DNA of 64,000 nt from Acridotheres tristis (Eukaryota > Chordata > Aves > Passeriformes > Sturnidae), in the NCBI GenBank assembly GCA_037013685.1, contig CM072886.1, forward strand, positions 60,132,933 through 60,196,932, read 5' to 3'. Below, piece by piece: positions 34,820 through 46,900 of this stretch. The position numbers and the translations under genes were made by a program. The notes under the pieces were generated by a model, which had not been told where the DNA came from, did no database searches, and saw only the letters and a program-made list of their open reading frames with translations. Every line of letters starts with the position of its first letter. The stretch's first letter is position 1.

Positions 34820-37800
34820 GTGAGGCTGCGAGCCGCGCCCGGAGCGGCGGGCCCGGGCGGCATCCTCAGCGCCGGTCCCTGGCGGCAGCGATGTCGCGCC
34901 GTGCCTGCCCAAGGGCCTCGGGAGCAGCGCGGAGAGCTCCGCGGTAGGAGCGGGTTTGGGCGGGGGACGGGCTGCTGTCGCCGGCCAAGCGTTTCGTTTT
35001 TCCCGGCAACGCCTGGCGGTTTTCCTGCTCTCGCAAGAAGTCGCTGCTGGATGCTGCTGGATGCTGTCAGTCACGGTGCTGGGCTGACTGCGGCAGAGTT
35101 TGGAATGCTTCAGGAGCTCGGGTGCTGGTCCACCTCTGGGAACTGCTTGGGGAGATGCGGGGTGCCCTGTAGGGGATTCTTACGTCCAGGCACTGCTTTC
35201 GTGGTTAAGGGACTGTAGAAGGGAAGCTCAGAAGTCACTTCCAGCCTAGTCCAAGTGCTGATGGAATTGCGAAGTGCATATATGGAGATAGGCAGAACAC
35301 ACAGACACACACACAAGTGGTCTTCTGGGAGGGCAAGTTTGCATTAAATCCTTAACAGCATCATAGATTTTTGGCTGTTGTGGTGTTTTCTAATTGTTTA
35401 TAGTCTCCTAGTTAACTTTATCCCTAACAGGCAGAAAAACGTTGCTCTCCCCCGCCCCTTGCCTTTTATTGTCTCTCAAGCCTGCATGCACCTGCTGCCT
35501 TCCTGCATTCTTTCAGCGACAAGGAAGTCTGGAAGTTTGTGCTGAGCAGAAAAAGACTCTACTAAGCTGGGAAGTTGAGCTCTGCTCTAAGAAACCAGGG
35601 CAGCAGAGGTGTGCTTGGTAAAAAATCAACAGAACATTTAGATTTATTTGCTTTCTTCTGTTTGCAGAGTGAGTGGTGCTATGTGTCATTTTTTACTACT
35701 GTTTGTTTTTAAAGCTGAGTAAGGAATATGTCATTTCGTAGATTAAACTTCTTCATCTAACTATGCCAGTTTTCCCGTTTTTTGACAGAAAACAGGTTTT
35801 GATGCAAGAAGAGAGATCTGTTGCTCAACACTAAAACAGTCAAACAATAAAGGCCTATAATTAACTGTGAGCTATTAGTTTAGGAGAAGGCATGTGAATA
35901 GTGATAGCTTCTTTTTTGAGGTATTCCATGCAATGACTGATGAATATAGGAACACCGAAGAAACCAGGAATAGCAAACATTTACTGTTCCAGCTTGTTTG
36001 TGGTGCCACAGCGTTAGGCTGACTCAGTTCCCAAACAATGAAGGCTTGACAGACTGCAGTTTTTCTTTCTAAGCTTTCAAAATCTTGCCCTTCCATTCAG
36101 CTGAGGTGATACAAAGATGGTGTTGTCTGTGGAGAAGATTCTCCTCGTGCTCTTCTGGGCCTGAGGACACTCCACTGCATCTGGTTACGTGCTGTGCTTG
36201 TCCCTGGCCTCTGGTCTCATGGGTGCTGGGCACTTCTGCATTTGGTGATTTGTGTCTCGAGCACACAGCAGTAAGCAGTAAGCTCTGGGGTCAGCAGTGT
36301 GGCTGGGCTGTGCAAGAGTGTGTGCAGGCATAGGTGCTGTCCCTGTCCATGACCCTGATGGCTCCCGTGGCACGGGAAAGTTGATGGGCCAGGAGGAACA
36401 AACCCCCTTGCTGGGGTTTGTCACAGAACTGCAGCTTTCCTCACCTGAAAATCCCCCTATTTAATTGTCCCTGTGAGACTATGCCATCAATACTTTTAAA
36501 AATTTTCTACCACTCCTCTTGCCCCATTGCAGTGTGCTGCACCATGCCAAGCATCAGGGATTTCTGCTGTGCTGGAATAGGATGTACCCAGATTGTGGGT
36601 ATGTGTGGAAGCACTGTGCCACCACTGTTCCCTCAAATCACGTGAGTCTCAACTCTGACCTGCAGTGCTCAGAAGCAAAGTAAAAACTTTTTCACACATT
36701 TCTTCTGCCAGGTAGATTGCTTACCTTCCTCATAAGAATGAGAGAGTGTTTTGCTGAAGCGGGGAGAAGCTCAGTCACTTGCTCGTCTGCACAGAATGGA
36801 GCTCTGTATATGAAAGACAAGTTGCCAGATCTGAATCTCATGTGGAGCGGGGACTGGTTTTACATGAGGTCCTTACTGCAGTGCTGAGAGGCTCTCTATG
36901 CCTTCTGCTCTGTGCCCAGGCTGCAGCAGGGGAGATATCTCTGCTTTGCCCCTCTGTGTCCACATCACTGTGCTCAGCCTGTTGGATGGTGACAGCCCCA
37001 ATCTCCCTCTGGTCCATGCAGCTGGCAGGTCCCTCTGGCTGGCCCTGTACCTTCAAAAATGCCAGGGAGTGCCTGGAGAGTAAGAGGCAAAGGTGGAGTT
37101 TAGACCCTCCAGGTCACTGTGGTATGTGAAAGCCATAGGTGTCTGTGTTAAATGCACAGAGGACTTGTCCCTTCTTTTATAGAGATGGTTTTCCACGAGA
37201 ACTGTGCTATGAGAGAGATTTCACTCGGTGTAAAAGACCAGAAAAAAAGTTGAGCTGAAGGTCTGAGAAATGAAGGTTGTAATTGTTACCCTTTCATGGC
37301 CGGGGCAGAAAAGCTGTGGTAATGGTACTTGGAAAATGTTTTGTCATCTCAGAAGCAGCTGTTGTATCACTCACTGTGGGAAGCCTGGATGATTATGAAA
37401 ATGTCGTTTTTTACATTGGTGGTTTTCTAAAGTAAAAAATTGCAGCTTGGGTTTAAAAGCAGCCCAGAATTACAGAGGATGGAGTTCCCATCTGCACTGC
37501 ATACCTGGCAGACCGCTCACATTTTGTTTAGGAGCAGTGCAGTGCACTGCATGAGGACACAGTGGTGTTTTCTGCTTTAGATGCTAAAACAATCCTGCTG
37601 TGTCAGCATGTATCTGCATGTCTCTTCAATGGATGATTGATCTTTGGATTTAGCATTGAAATACTATTTTTTAAGAAGTGCTATATGAGGTAACAAGATT
37701 AATGATCTTGAAAGAGGATGAAAAGACTCTCTGTTCAATTAATTCTCATATCTCAGGGAAGCAGACTTTGAAGTTTAGCTGACTTGTGTTCTAAAAATAT

Positions 37801-37992
37801 CTGTCTAGGTCAATGACATACCTTCAGCAGCATTTGCAAAAGAATTTTGGGGTGTTTTTTATTTCCATATCATGTATTCCCCAAATCATTGATGCTGGAA
37901 TGTCATCACTCCATAAACATAAGTTTACTTATACAGTCACTTTTGGAAATTATACACTTTTTTTTTTCTTATTTATGCCCAAAATCACCAGT

Positions 37993-38021
37993 TATGGTAG
38001 AGGATATAGTCCTCTACCATA
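37993..38021. repeat. Perfect inverted repeat, 12-bp arms
   Basis: TATGGTAGAGGA (37993-38004) and its exact complement (38010-38021) flank a 5-nt loop, TATAG. It lies in MBOAT1 intron 1. The stem is shorter than a typical pre-miRNA stem. Confidence 0.9.
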
Positions 38022-39697
38022 GATCAATGAGATTTGGCAAGTTAAACATTAATCTTTTAATAGTGTAATTAATGTAAACAAAGCATATACGTGTACAAAT
38101 TCTGTGAAGAAATAAATATACTCTTTCAAGCTATATTAAAAGTAAAACCAATGTCATTGTTTATTCATATGCAGTTTTACCATGCCTTCCTAAGCTCTAG
38201 GCATCTCTAGAAGTAACTCAGGCTCAGAGGGTTAAGACACATGATTAAAAAGTTTCACTTCTCAAGGTTATTTTGTAGTACCCTAGATATGCCAGGTTAC
38301 CTTTTGCTTTAGAAGTAGCAACTGTAGTCCAAATGGTCAACTGCTGTACGAAAACCCTTACATTTGAACAGGCCTTATTACCCTGATCTATTGTCTGACA
38401 GTACCAAGGTTGTTAACTTTGAGGGAAAGAAGTTCGGAGGAAATTCCCTCAAAAAACTGTACGAGCATCTTCTCATGTTTATATCAGAGGGCTTTTAATT
38501 TCAGTGTTTTCATTGATGAGGCCAACCATGTTTCCCCAAAGAGGGAAAAAAAAGTTCACTTGAACTTAATTTTGGCTTGTCTGCTGGTGGGAATGAAAAA
38601 CTTTTCATTTTAATTCTATCATTGTAGGTCATCTGCATATTTGTATTTTGGCAGCAGTTTAAATAAAAGACTAACCATGTAGGGATTCCGGGACATGCCT
38701 CTGAATCTTGGGATAGTTGGAATATTAAAGCTATCTTTCCACCATTCCTTAAGTTTGAATAACTCTCTGTACAAAGCATGCTAGTGAACTGGTTTAAAAA
38801 GGAGAAACAAGAAAAAAGTATATGTATCTTCTTTAACTTTTACAAAAATCAACATGTATTCTGATCCCAAAATCAGAGGTTGTTTTGTTAACTTTTCTTT
38901 CTTAACATTGTAATTTTTTTTTTCTGTCTGACTTCAGTTTTACTTCTCTGCTTTCTGATTTAACTAGTCAGAAGATCTGTTAGTTCCAAGCCTCTTTGCA
39001 TGACTTTTCTCATTCACTTTTCGGGCAGTGTAAAGTCAAATAAAAAACTAGCTTTCTAGGAACTTAACAGACTTTAGTCTGTGAACTTTGAGGATCCTTT
39101 AATGGTTGTCAATAGAGATATTAGAAAATGTAATGATGAGGAAAGAAAGGTAATTTGTTACAGACCAAAGCGAGATAACTGAAGATGGAAACTCATTAAA
39201 GATTTAAGTGGGGTTAGTATCAGGTTTTTAACTGAAAAAAGCTGCTCTGAAGCGCTGGCAACAATCGTCATGGTTGGTATGAACTATGCTACATTTCAAT
39301 TTCCTAATGATGTTATTTTACAACTGAAAATTCTGCATTTCCATTTTGAATTGCAGCAGTATTTGTTACATTAAATGCCTCCCTACCTAACACACTCAAC
39401 TGCAAAAAAAATAAAGCCATGTAAATTTTAGTTATTTGAGAAGCAATAAGAAAAAATGAAATTTGAATTCAACACATTTATAGAGAAATATTACTTACAT
39501 TGCCAAAACCAACTTTAATTTTGATAATTTCTGACTTTTGAGTACCTAGATTTTGTAAAACTGTTTTCCTCAAAAGAAACCATTAGCTTTTTATTATAAT
39601 GACATGAAGGACAGGGCATGATGTAAAGAATAGAGGAAGAATCTTGCTGACCCTCCTTTGGGTCCCCAGTTAAATAGGTGCTTGTGAACAGGGCAGT

Positions 39698-39731
39698 AAA
39701 TGTGAAGATTTACTTGTAAATCTTCACATTT
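39698..39731. repeat. Perfect inverted repeat, 16-bp arms, 2-nt loop
   Basis: AAATGTGAAGATTTAC (39698-39713) is followed by TT and then its exact reverse complement (39716-39731). It is a nearly gapless 34-bp palindrome in MBOAT1 intron 1, capable of cruciform extrusion. Confidence 0.92.
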
Positions 39732-42700
39732 GCAATAAATCCAGTCTCTAACTTGTTTCAGTCACTTGTGAATAGTCCAGGATTCTATATCCTCCTGGGA
39801 CAGTCCTGGGAGAGAGGTATGGGACTTTCTTCCAAATATTAAGGTGGTCTCCAAGGCATTTTTTTCTGTTCAGGTCAGCTATCACTAACAATTACAATAA
39901 ATACACGTTCTCCTCTGCTTTGGAAACATGTGCTACCTTTTCCAACGTGTTCTCACTGTGTTTGGCACAGTAGTCTTGAACCTTATGGCCGATGTCTTGA
40001 TACTACGAGTGTAAATATTTCCACATCCCTCATGCCTTGAAAACAAAGCCTGTCCTATTAAGTTTTTTATTTGGCAAGGGACAAAAGTGCAACTGGAATC
40101 AGCTGCTTACAATTTTCCCCCTTTTAAGCACTTTCCTTCTCATCTGTGTTAAACAAGATCTGGAAAAATAAACGCTGAAGAGCTGCATAAAGTTCCCTGA
40201 AACCTTCTCTGCACATTAATCACGCCAGCACTAATTTTGTGGTGATCTATTTTGAGAAAATCTAAAGTAGTGATGAAGACTCTTGGGCTCCAGCCTAGGG
40301 GTCTAGGCACTGAGCACAGAGCTGGCTCTGTGTTTTCGGGGGAGCCACTGATGCTTAGGGATTTGCTGTGCTTTTGCCAGCCTGGCACGGTGTTTAACAC
40401 TCTGGCTGCTCCTTGGCTCCTGCTACGGCTCACAAGGATGGACAGCACTGCAGGCAGGCTTGCCAAACTGCAAAGTGCTGCTGCTAGTCCCTGGGCTTGG
40501 CATTACCATAGGAACCCAATCTTTTGTACTTGGCCAAAGTCAGGTAACAAGTAACATGATTTTTATAACATGGCAATGGGCCACGTTTTACTTTGGAGTG
40601 AAAAAAATCCCTCTCTATGTGACTTAGTAGTCGCAGATAACCTTGAGGGTACCAAACCTCATCTCCTGAGTGCTTGGATAGTCTAGTGAAGGTCGCTAAG
40701 GAGATTTTCCAGAAACTCAGGCCTGCTCTTGAAAGTACAGCCAGATGCAAAAATTTCTACAGTTAGTTTACTAATAGTGGTGAGAGTGTTTATGTTAATA
40801 TGTAGTTTCTGTGCTTTGGGAAGGGATCCCTTGACTGTCCCTGTTTGGCACACTTTGGACACAAAGTGGCCCTGGAGCATCTACCCAGTGATCCTTTCTG
40901 AGAATGTGAAGCCAAAGGGTGCTTGTTCCCCAGCTTTTGAGGGGTACACAGCACTGGAGTCCATCTCCTCTGAATTGAGACCCTACAGACAATGAGTCAC
41001 AGGAATGAGCACCTGGCCTTCAGCTGCTTTGCTCTTCAGACCCATTTTTGCTCCAGCTCAGCACTCGCTAAGATGGACATAGTGGAATTCTCTGACCTTT
41101 ATCTGGTGGTTTCTTTAGAGCACAGCACTGGTCAGGCTTGTTGGGTCACTTCTGAATAGGTGGAATCCAGCCCGTTGTGCACAGGGCTCAGCCAGGTCAG
41201 CCAGGGCTGCCTCTGCCAGCAGAGAGAACAGCCCATGGAGAAAAACAGCGAAGGGAAACCCTTTGGGTGGTCCTTTCCCAGAGCGAGATTGCATCAGTCT
41301 CCCTTCTTGTGACCTTGATTGGAAATGTTCCTTTTCACCAGTCCTTTTTTCCCCCCATCTTAAAACATTTTAAACAACTTCTGCAAAATCACAGGTGAGC
41401 ACAGACACAAAACCAAAAGCATGCATTCTGACATAAATGTTTTTGTATGAGGTTTTATGGATGGAGTCTCCTTGCAGTATGTTGCATCCTTAATGGAGTT
41501 GAGTGGAAATATTTTTTCTCTTGTGTTTTGGGCTTCCCTCATGATAAGAAAATTTCAGGCTTTAAAAAACCCCAATCTTAATAATGTGAGGGGAAAAAAA
41601 ATCCTTGTAAACATATTTTTGAATAAAATATGTTGAAACATTCACAAATTTCCAAAGAATTTGTTCTGTCATTCCTCTAAGTGTTAGTAAAATACCCAAA
41701 TAGAAGGCAATTTTAAAAACCAAAATCCAAAGTATTAAGTAGACAGCTTTTCCAGCCAGAATTTTTTTTATTTTATTCTTCAACAGGAAATGGTACTCAA
41801 TGTTCTGAAAACTTCTAAGAAAGTTAATCAATCAGTCTGTAGCATGAGTGTTACCATGCTATATGGTCTGAGGCCAAACAAATACTAAGCATCAGAACAA
41901 TTCTTCATTTCCCTTTTTCTGGTTGCTTTTTCCTTGTGAGATTTAAGCACTCTCAACATTTACCTGGTGTTTACCTGGTGAGAGGCTGACTGGATAATGG
42001 GAATTTTGCCTGTGTCCTCATGTCACACTCTGCAGTGTAGTGGGTGGGAAGGAGTCTCAAAGCATGTGAGCTGCCTACCTAGATGACTTAAGCAAAAAGC
42101 AAATAGACCTGAGTGTGTGTGTCTGGCTGCTAAATCCCAGACAAAGACCTGGCAACCACCCTATGGAATAGCAAGTTAAAAATTGTTGATCAGTGAGAGA
42201 TTATATTCTGTGGTCTTCAAGTTCAGTGAGTGTGTCAGGCTGGGGACATCTGGGATGGAAAAGGGAGGCGAGAAAATTCTCTCTTAAATAATTTATTTGG
42301 ATTACGTGCAGAATACTAGAAAAACTAAATAACAATTTTAGGCCAAGAAACAGACTTCAAATGCTGACTGTCATGAACTGGGTGAGTGTTTGCTGCTTCC
42401 ATAGGCCCTGATCTTGTGACAAAGCTCTAATTGGACTAGAACAATTTTTTTGTGGTTTCTTGTTCAAGTGCAATTTGGCCCTGGTATGCAGATAGGGCAG
42501 GAATGTGGAAGGCAAAATGACAAGGCAAAACCTAAAACATTTGAGGACCCCCCGCTCTCAACATTTCTTGAATAATTCCTGTACTTGTTTTCATGCTCAT
42601 GTATTGGTTTTAAGTAAAACTTTTTCTTTTTAAAGGACCACTAAGTAGAAAAGTTTTGAATTTTAACTCTTACATCTGGCTTAAATGACATTATAAACTG

Positions 42701-43794
42701 GTGAAAGTAGTTTTTTTTCCTGTTACCAGTGCGAGGTAGCATTAAAGAGAGTACAGTATTGACTGTTTATCTCATGTTTGCACACATGGAGGGCAGGTTC
42801 AAATCCCTGACTCCTATGGTTTGCATTAAGTATTTATATCAGCAAATTCCAGCTGATAGATCAATAATTTTTCTGTTCTAGAGAAAGTTTTATAACTACT
42901 CTGTTCACTCACAAGTGGAGTTTAAGTAGTCTGACATTTACACTTCTTATGTGTCAGGGTTTCTCAGGACATTTTGCCAACTATGCTGTATTGAACGTGA
43001 AAACCATGTAGACAAATGGAGACAGTGCCTGAGAAGTTAAAGTTCGTTTTTTAAAAATAAAATTCAGTTTTTGATGGCAGCATTAGGCATCCAGTTGTAG
43101 GCAGTGTTAGGACTCACAGCTGTCTATGCCTTGGTGTGTATATTTGTGTTCATGGTAATTCTCTAGAGGCAAACAATTGTGACCTGTAGTTGCCACAGCA
43201 ACAATAACACTGCACTCAGAATATGGGTGGGTTTTCCCTACTTTGTACAAGTGTGTTGAAAGTGTAGGCATGTTGCTGTGAGACACTGTGAAATATGACA
43301 GACTCTTGAGAGAGAAAACACTTGTTTGTTTTTTGTTCAGAGAATATAATTTTAATTTTGTGTTGCCTTTATTGCCACTTCTCTGATAGGGTGTAATTTC
43401 CCAATTTGTAAACCTAACATTGCAGAGAGGAAAATGGGCTCAGCAGTTTGGAAAAAGAAAGTTTCAGAGGTGTTCTGCTGATGCTAATCAGTAAATAAAG
43501 TGAGGATTAGAACAAAGAATGGTCAGGCCAGAGTGACATAACTGTGTTTCTGTTCCATCGTGGCTGGTTTTGTCAATGAAAAGATGGCTACAGCTGTTCT
43601 TTGCCATGAACCAGAATGAAAATTTAAGCTAGATAAAAGAGAAAAAAATACAGGGTAAGTTTATTTTCATAAACCTGCTAAAGCTACGTGAAAGAACGGA
43701 GAGGTTTTCTTTAGAAATGTGACTTTGAAGAGGGATCATGGTGAAAGTGTGTGTGAGCAGCATGAAATAAATTGATCTAGGCCTTAGAGTGATA

Positions 43795-43935
43795 GGATGT
43801 GTTGAAAGATGATTTATCTTCAGCCCTTATGCCAGGGAACCTTCCACTAGGCCACTTTACTCAAAGCCCCACGTGGCCTGGAACGCCTCCAGGGACGGGG
43901 AGTTCACAACTTTTCTGGACAAGCAAAGAAGGGAC
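43795..43935 (-). mobile_element. CR1 LINE 3' region fragment (diverged)
   Basis: The plus-strand sequence TGCCAGGGAACCTTCCACTAGG, then CAAAGCCCC, GTGGCCTGGAACGCCTCCAGG and GACGGGGAGTTCACAAC, follows the antisense CR1 3' coding end with many substitutions. It is short and old, with uncertain edges. It lies in MBOAT1 intron 1, opposite to the direction of transcription. Confidence 0.8.
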
Positions 43936-46900
43936 TTATTCCCTTCTGTATCTCAGGGTTTCTTCACATTCAGAGAAACATGTGATAGGCTGCAGATTCA
44001 ACAGTGATTAAAGTTAAGGTGTTTTTAATGTAGTCCAGACCTGGCTGTGAAACCCTTTCAATGGGAGGCTGAACTTGGTCAGAGCCAGAGTGGACTTGGA
44101 TGTTTATATGAAAGACATGAGTTTCTAGGGTAAGCGTAGCTTAAAAGATAAAACTTTTGGAAGCACCTGTTCTTTTTCTGGCTCCTTTCAGGGCTTGTTC
44201 CCTCTGCAGGCACTGGTTTCTGTCAGCCCTGCCTCTGGTGTTGCTGATGCCTTCAGGATCCCAGATCACTGCTGACAGCCCAAAGCATGGCTACTTCCAC
44301 TATGGGTGAGTGGCCCTGCTAGAGTCATCATCCCCTCCCAGACCTTGACTTCATGCTCCATTTATTACTTGAATGTTTTCACATGGTGATAATATAGCAG
44401 GAAGCACCAGATCTCTGCAGGGAAGATGAGCCAACGCCCAGGAGAGGTCATTTCTCCAACATCCCACTTTCAGGCAGCCCCAGCTGCAGCTGTCCTTCTG
44501 TTTATTAGTCTATGTAACAAGTAGCTGGGTCCTTATATGGTTTGCAGTTAGGTTATCCTCTTTCTTTTCTGTTCTGACTTTTAACTGCTGGGGGAATTTT
44601 GTCCATATGCTGAGCACTTTCCCTCTGTTCAGTTCACGCTGCTTATCTTTAATGCTGTATTTGATAGTTTCGTGATCTGCATATATTCTTTGAATAGATA
44701 ATGCCAGCAGGTGTCTGGTGTAGTCTGACTTCATCCTTGGGTAGGATTCTGGCATCCTGATCTGTAGTCTGTTTTCTATCTGTTTATCAGTCATACATTT
44801 TTATGTGCACCATTACCTCAGTTGCCGAGGTGTCTCAGTTAGGCTTCCTGGGTTTTTTATTTTGCTTAGATAGAGTTGAGCTAGGGTTTAAATTATTATC
44901 AGGAGAAAACAGATTCTGTATCTGCCTTCTCTCTTTCCTTTTCTTGTGGCATTTGTTTTTTGAGCATAGTCACTAATAAGGATGACACACCTGTCCAGTT
45001 TTAGAAGACCCTAAATGGCAAGTGTGCCTGTTTGCTGTTAGTTAGGATCATGTTTTTGCAGTTACTTGGAGAATTTCTCTCTATGAGACAGTAGCCTCAT
45101 TTATTTGCTGACAGGTGGAACTGATGGCTTGTGCTCTGGAGAAACTTCAGGTGGTCTTTGGGGACCCAGGTCTGTGGTCACCACCAGCTCCCAAGTCTCC
45201 TCTCCCTTTTCCCAAATAACCTCCGTGCCACTCATTGCTCGGGTGCCTGCCAGCACCACAGAAACTGAAACACTCCCCAAACCTGAGTCTGCACCCTAGT
45301 GCTACAGTAACAGTGGGGAAAACACCATGTGCCTTTTGAGATAGCAAAGTTTGCTAAAAATCAAACCTGAAATGCTTTCTCAAAGTGCCTCTGAGATATC
45401 CAGATGTTAGTGGTATAAAACCTTGCTATAGAGAGGTGGAAATACATTCTGTAAGCCAGCTGGGCAGATCATGCAATGTCCTAGTTCTTTCAAAGCATGT
45501 TTTTTTAGGTTTTATGTGTTAAGCGCTTGCTTGAAAGGGAAATTATAATTGTTTATGAAACTTAAAGGATTGTTGAATTTTTTTTCCCTGGCTATGTTCA
45601 AATTCTTAGGGTATTTTGAGAAGAGTTGACTTGGAGTTTTTGGAATTTTGTTGTTGTACTTTGTTTCTTGGATAATAAGTTGCCTGTCACTGCACAGTAA
45701 GAGCATCACTGTAATAATTTTAAAATGTAAGAACATTCTTCTCTTTTTTTCCTAAATGTTGAAGAGGAAGAAGTGAGACTTATTCCTGTTCGCTAAGAAA
45801 AGCAAGTTGAGTTTCTGCTATTGCTGACTCATAAACATGGCAAGAATACAAAAATATCATGATTAAGCAAACGTGAGTGAGTTTTTTCCTCCTCATATCA
45901 CAGTTACCTTTGGAAAATGTCTGTGTTATAAACCAAAGTTCTGCTGTACTCTGTGCAAATAGAACTATAGAGTTCCAGGGGTGGGAGGGGATATGTACAG
46001 AAGGCTTTAATGAGGCAAGAAAATTAAATCTTTTTTCCTCAAATATGGTATGGTGCAAATAAAATTAATTTATAGCAAAAGCCAAATATCTCTTATATCT
46101 CTTTTTTTTTTTGCTTTGTTTTGTTTACATGTCTTTATTCACCAACTGACGCTTGCTCATGCTGTGTGTTTTCCTGTTAGTTTTTGTTTTGATTTGGTTG
46201 CTAAGTTTGAAAACTAGGAAATGTGGTCTTTTTTGGTTTTTGTTATTTATTTGTTTAATTTGAGGGGGCAACCCCTCAAATTCCTTTAGAGCATGACTTT
46301 TTTGAAAGGTACTGATGATTTCCAAATATGTTAGTTTAGTGGTGGTTGAGATGCTTGACTTGTGCCAAGTCCTGAGCACTTGTCATCTCCAAGTTAATTT
46401 TTTTCAATAGTGCCTGAAGCTGAGTGCCTAAAATTAGACATGCTCCAAAGTTCAGCTTTCAGAGATATTTGCTGTAGATGTGAGGTGCCTGTAACAGGCA
46501 TAGCTAAACAGCTGGGGTTATGTTCTTGTCTTTTTGCATGGTTCACAATCCAAAATAAATGATCATGAAGCAAGAACGCTGCAAATTCTGAGCAGAAGTA
46601 GGGAAGGAGGAAAAAAGCCACAACAAAAGCCACAGGATGTTGTCACTGTACATGTTTTGTTAGTGTCTTCTCTTCCTGCCACGGTTCTGAAGGGATTAAA
46701 AATAAGTCTGCAGCCCACATAAATGAAGGTTAGATAAACATGTCATATATTGAAATACACAAATAAATAATTTTCCTTCTAAACTGTAGAACAATAGGAA
46801 GGGCCAGTATTTTGTGGTTGTGAAAGTGAGTATCTGAAGCTGGCAGTTAACTGAGGTTTGCTGATTCTACATGGTCACAGTAACAGTAAAGGAATTAAAC

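Noticed and set aside
34153..35074. Two minus-strand open frames of 236 and 238 codons opposite MBOAT1 exon 1
   Set aside because: Their repetitive LGSAR/PGPAR-type composition comes from the pentanucleotide array and the CpG island. There is no start or splice support.
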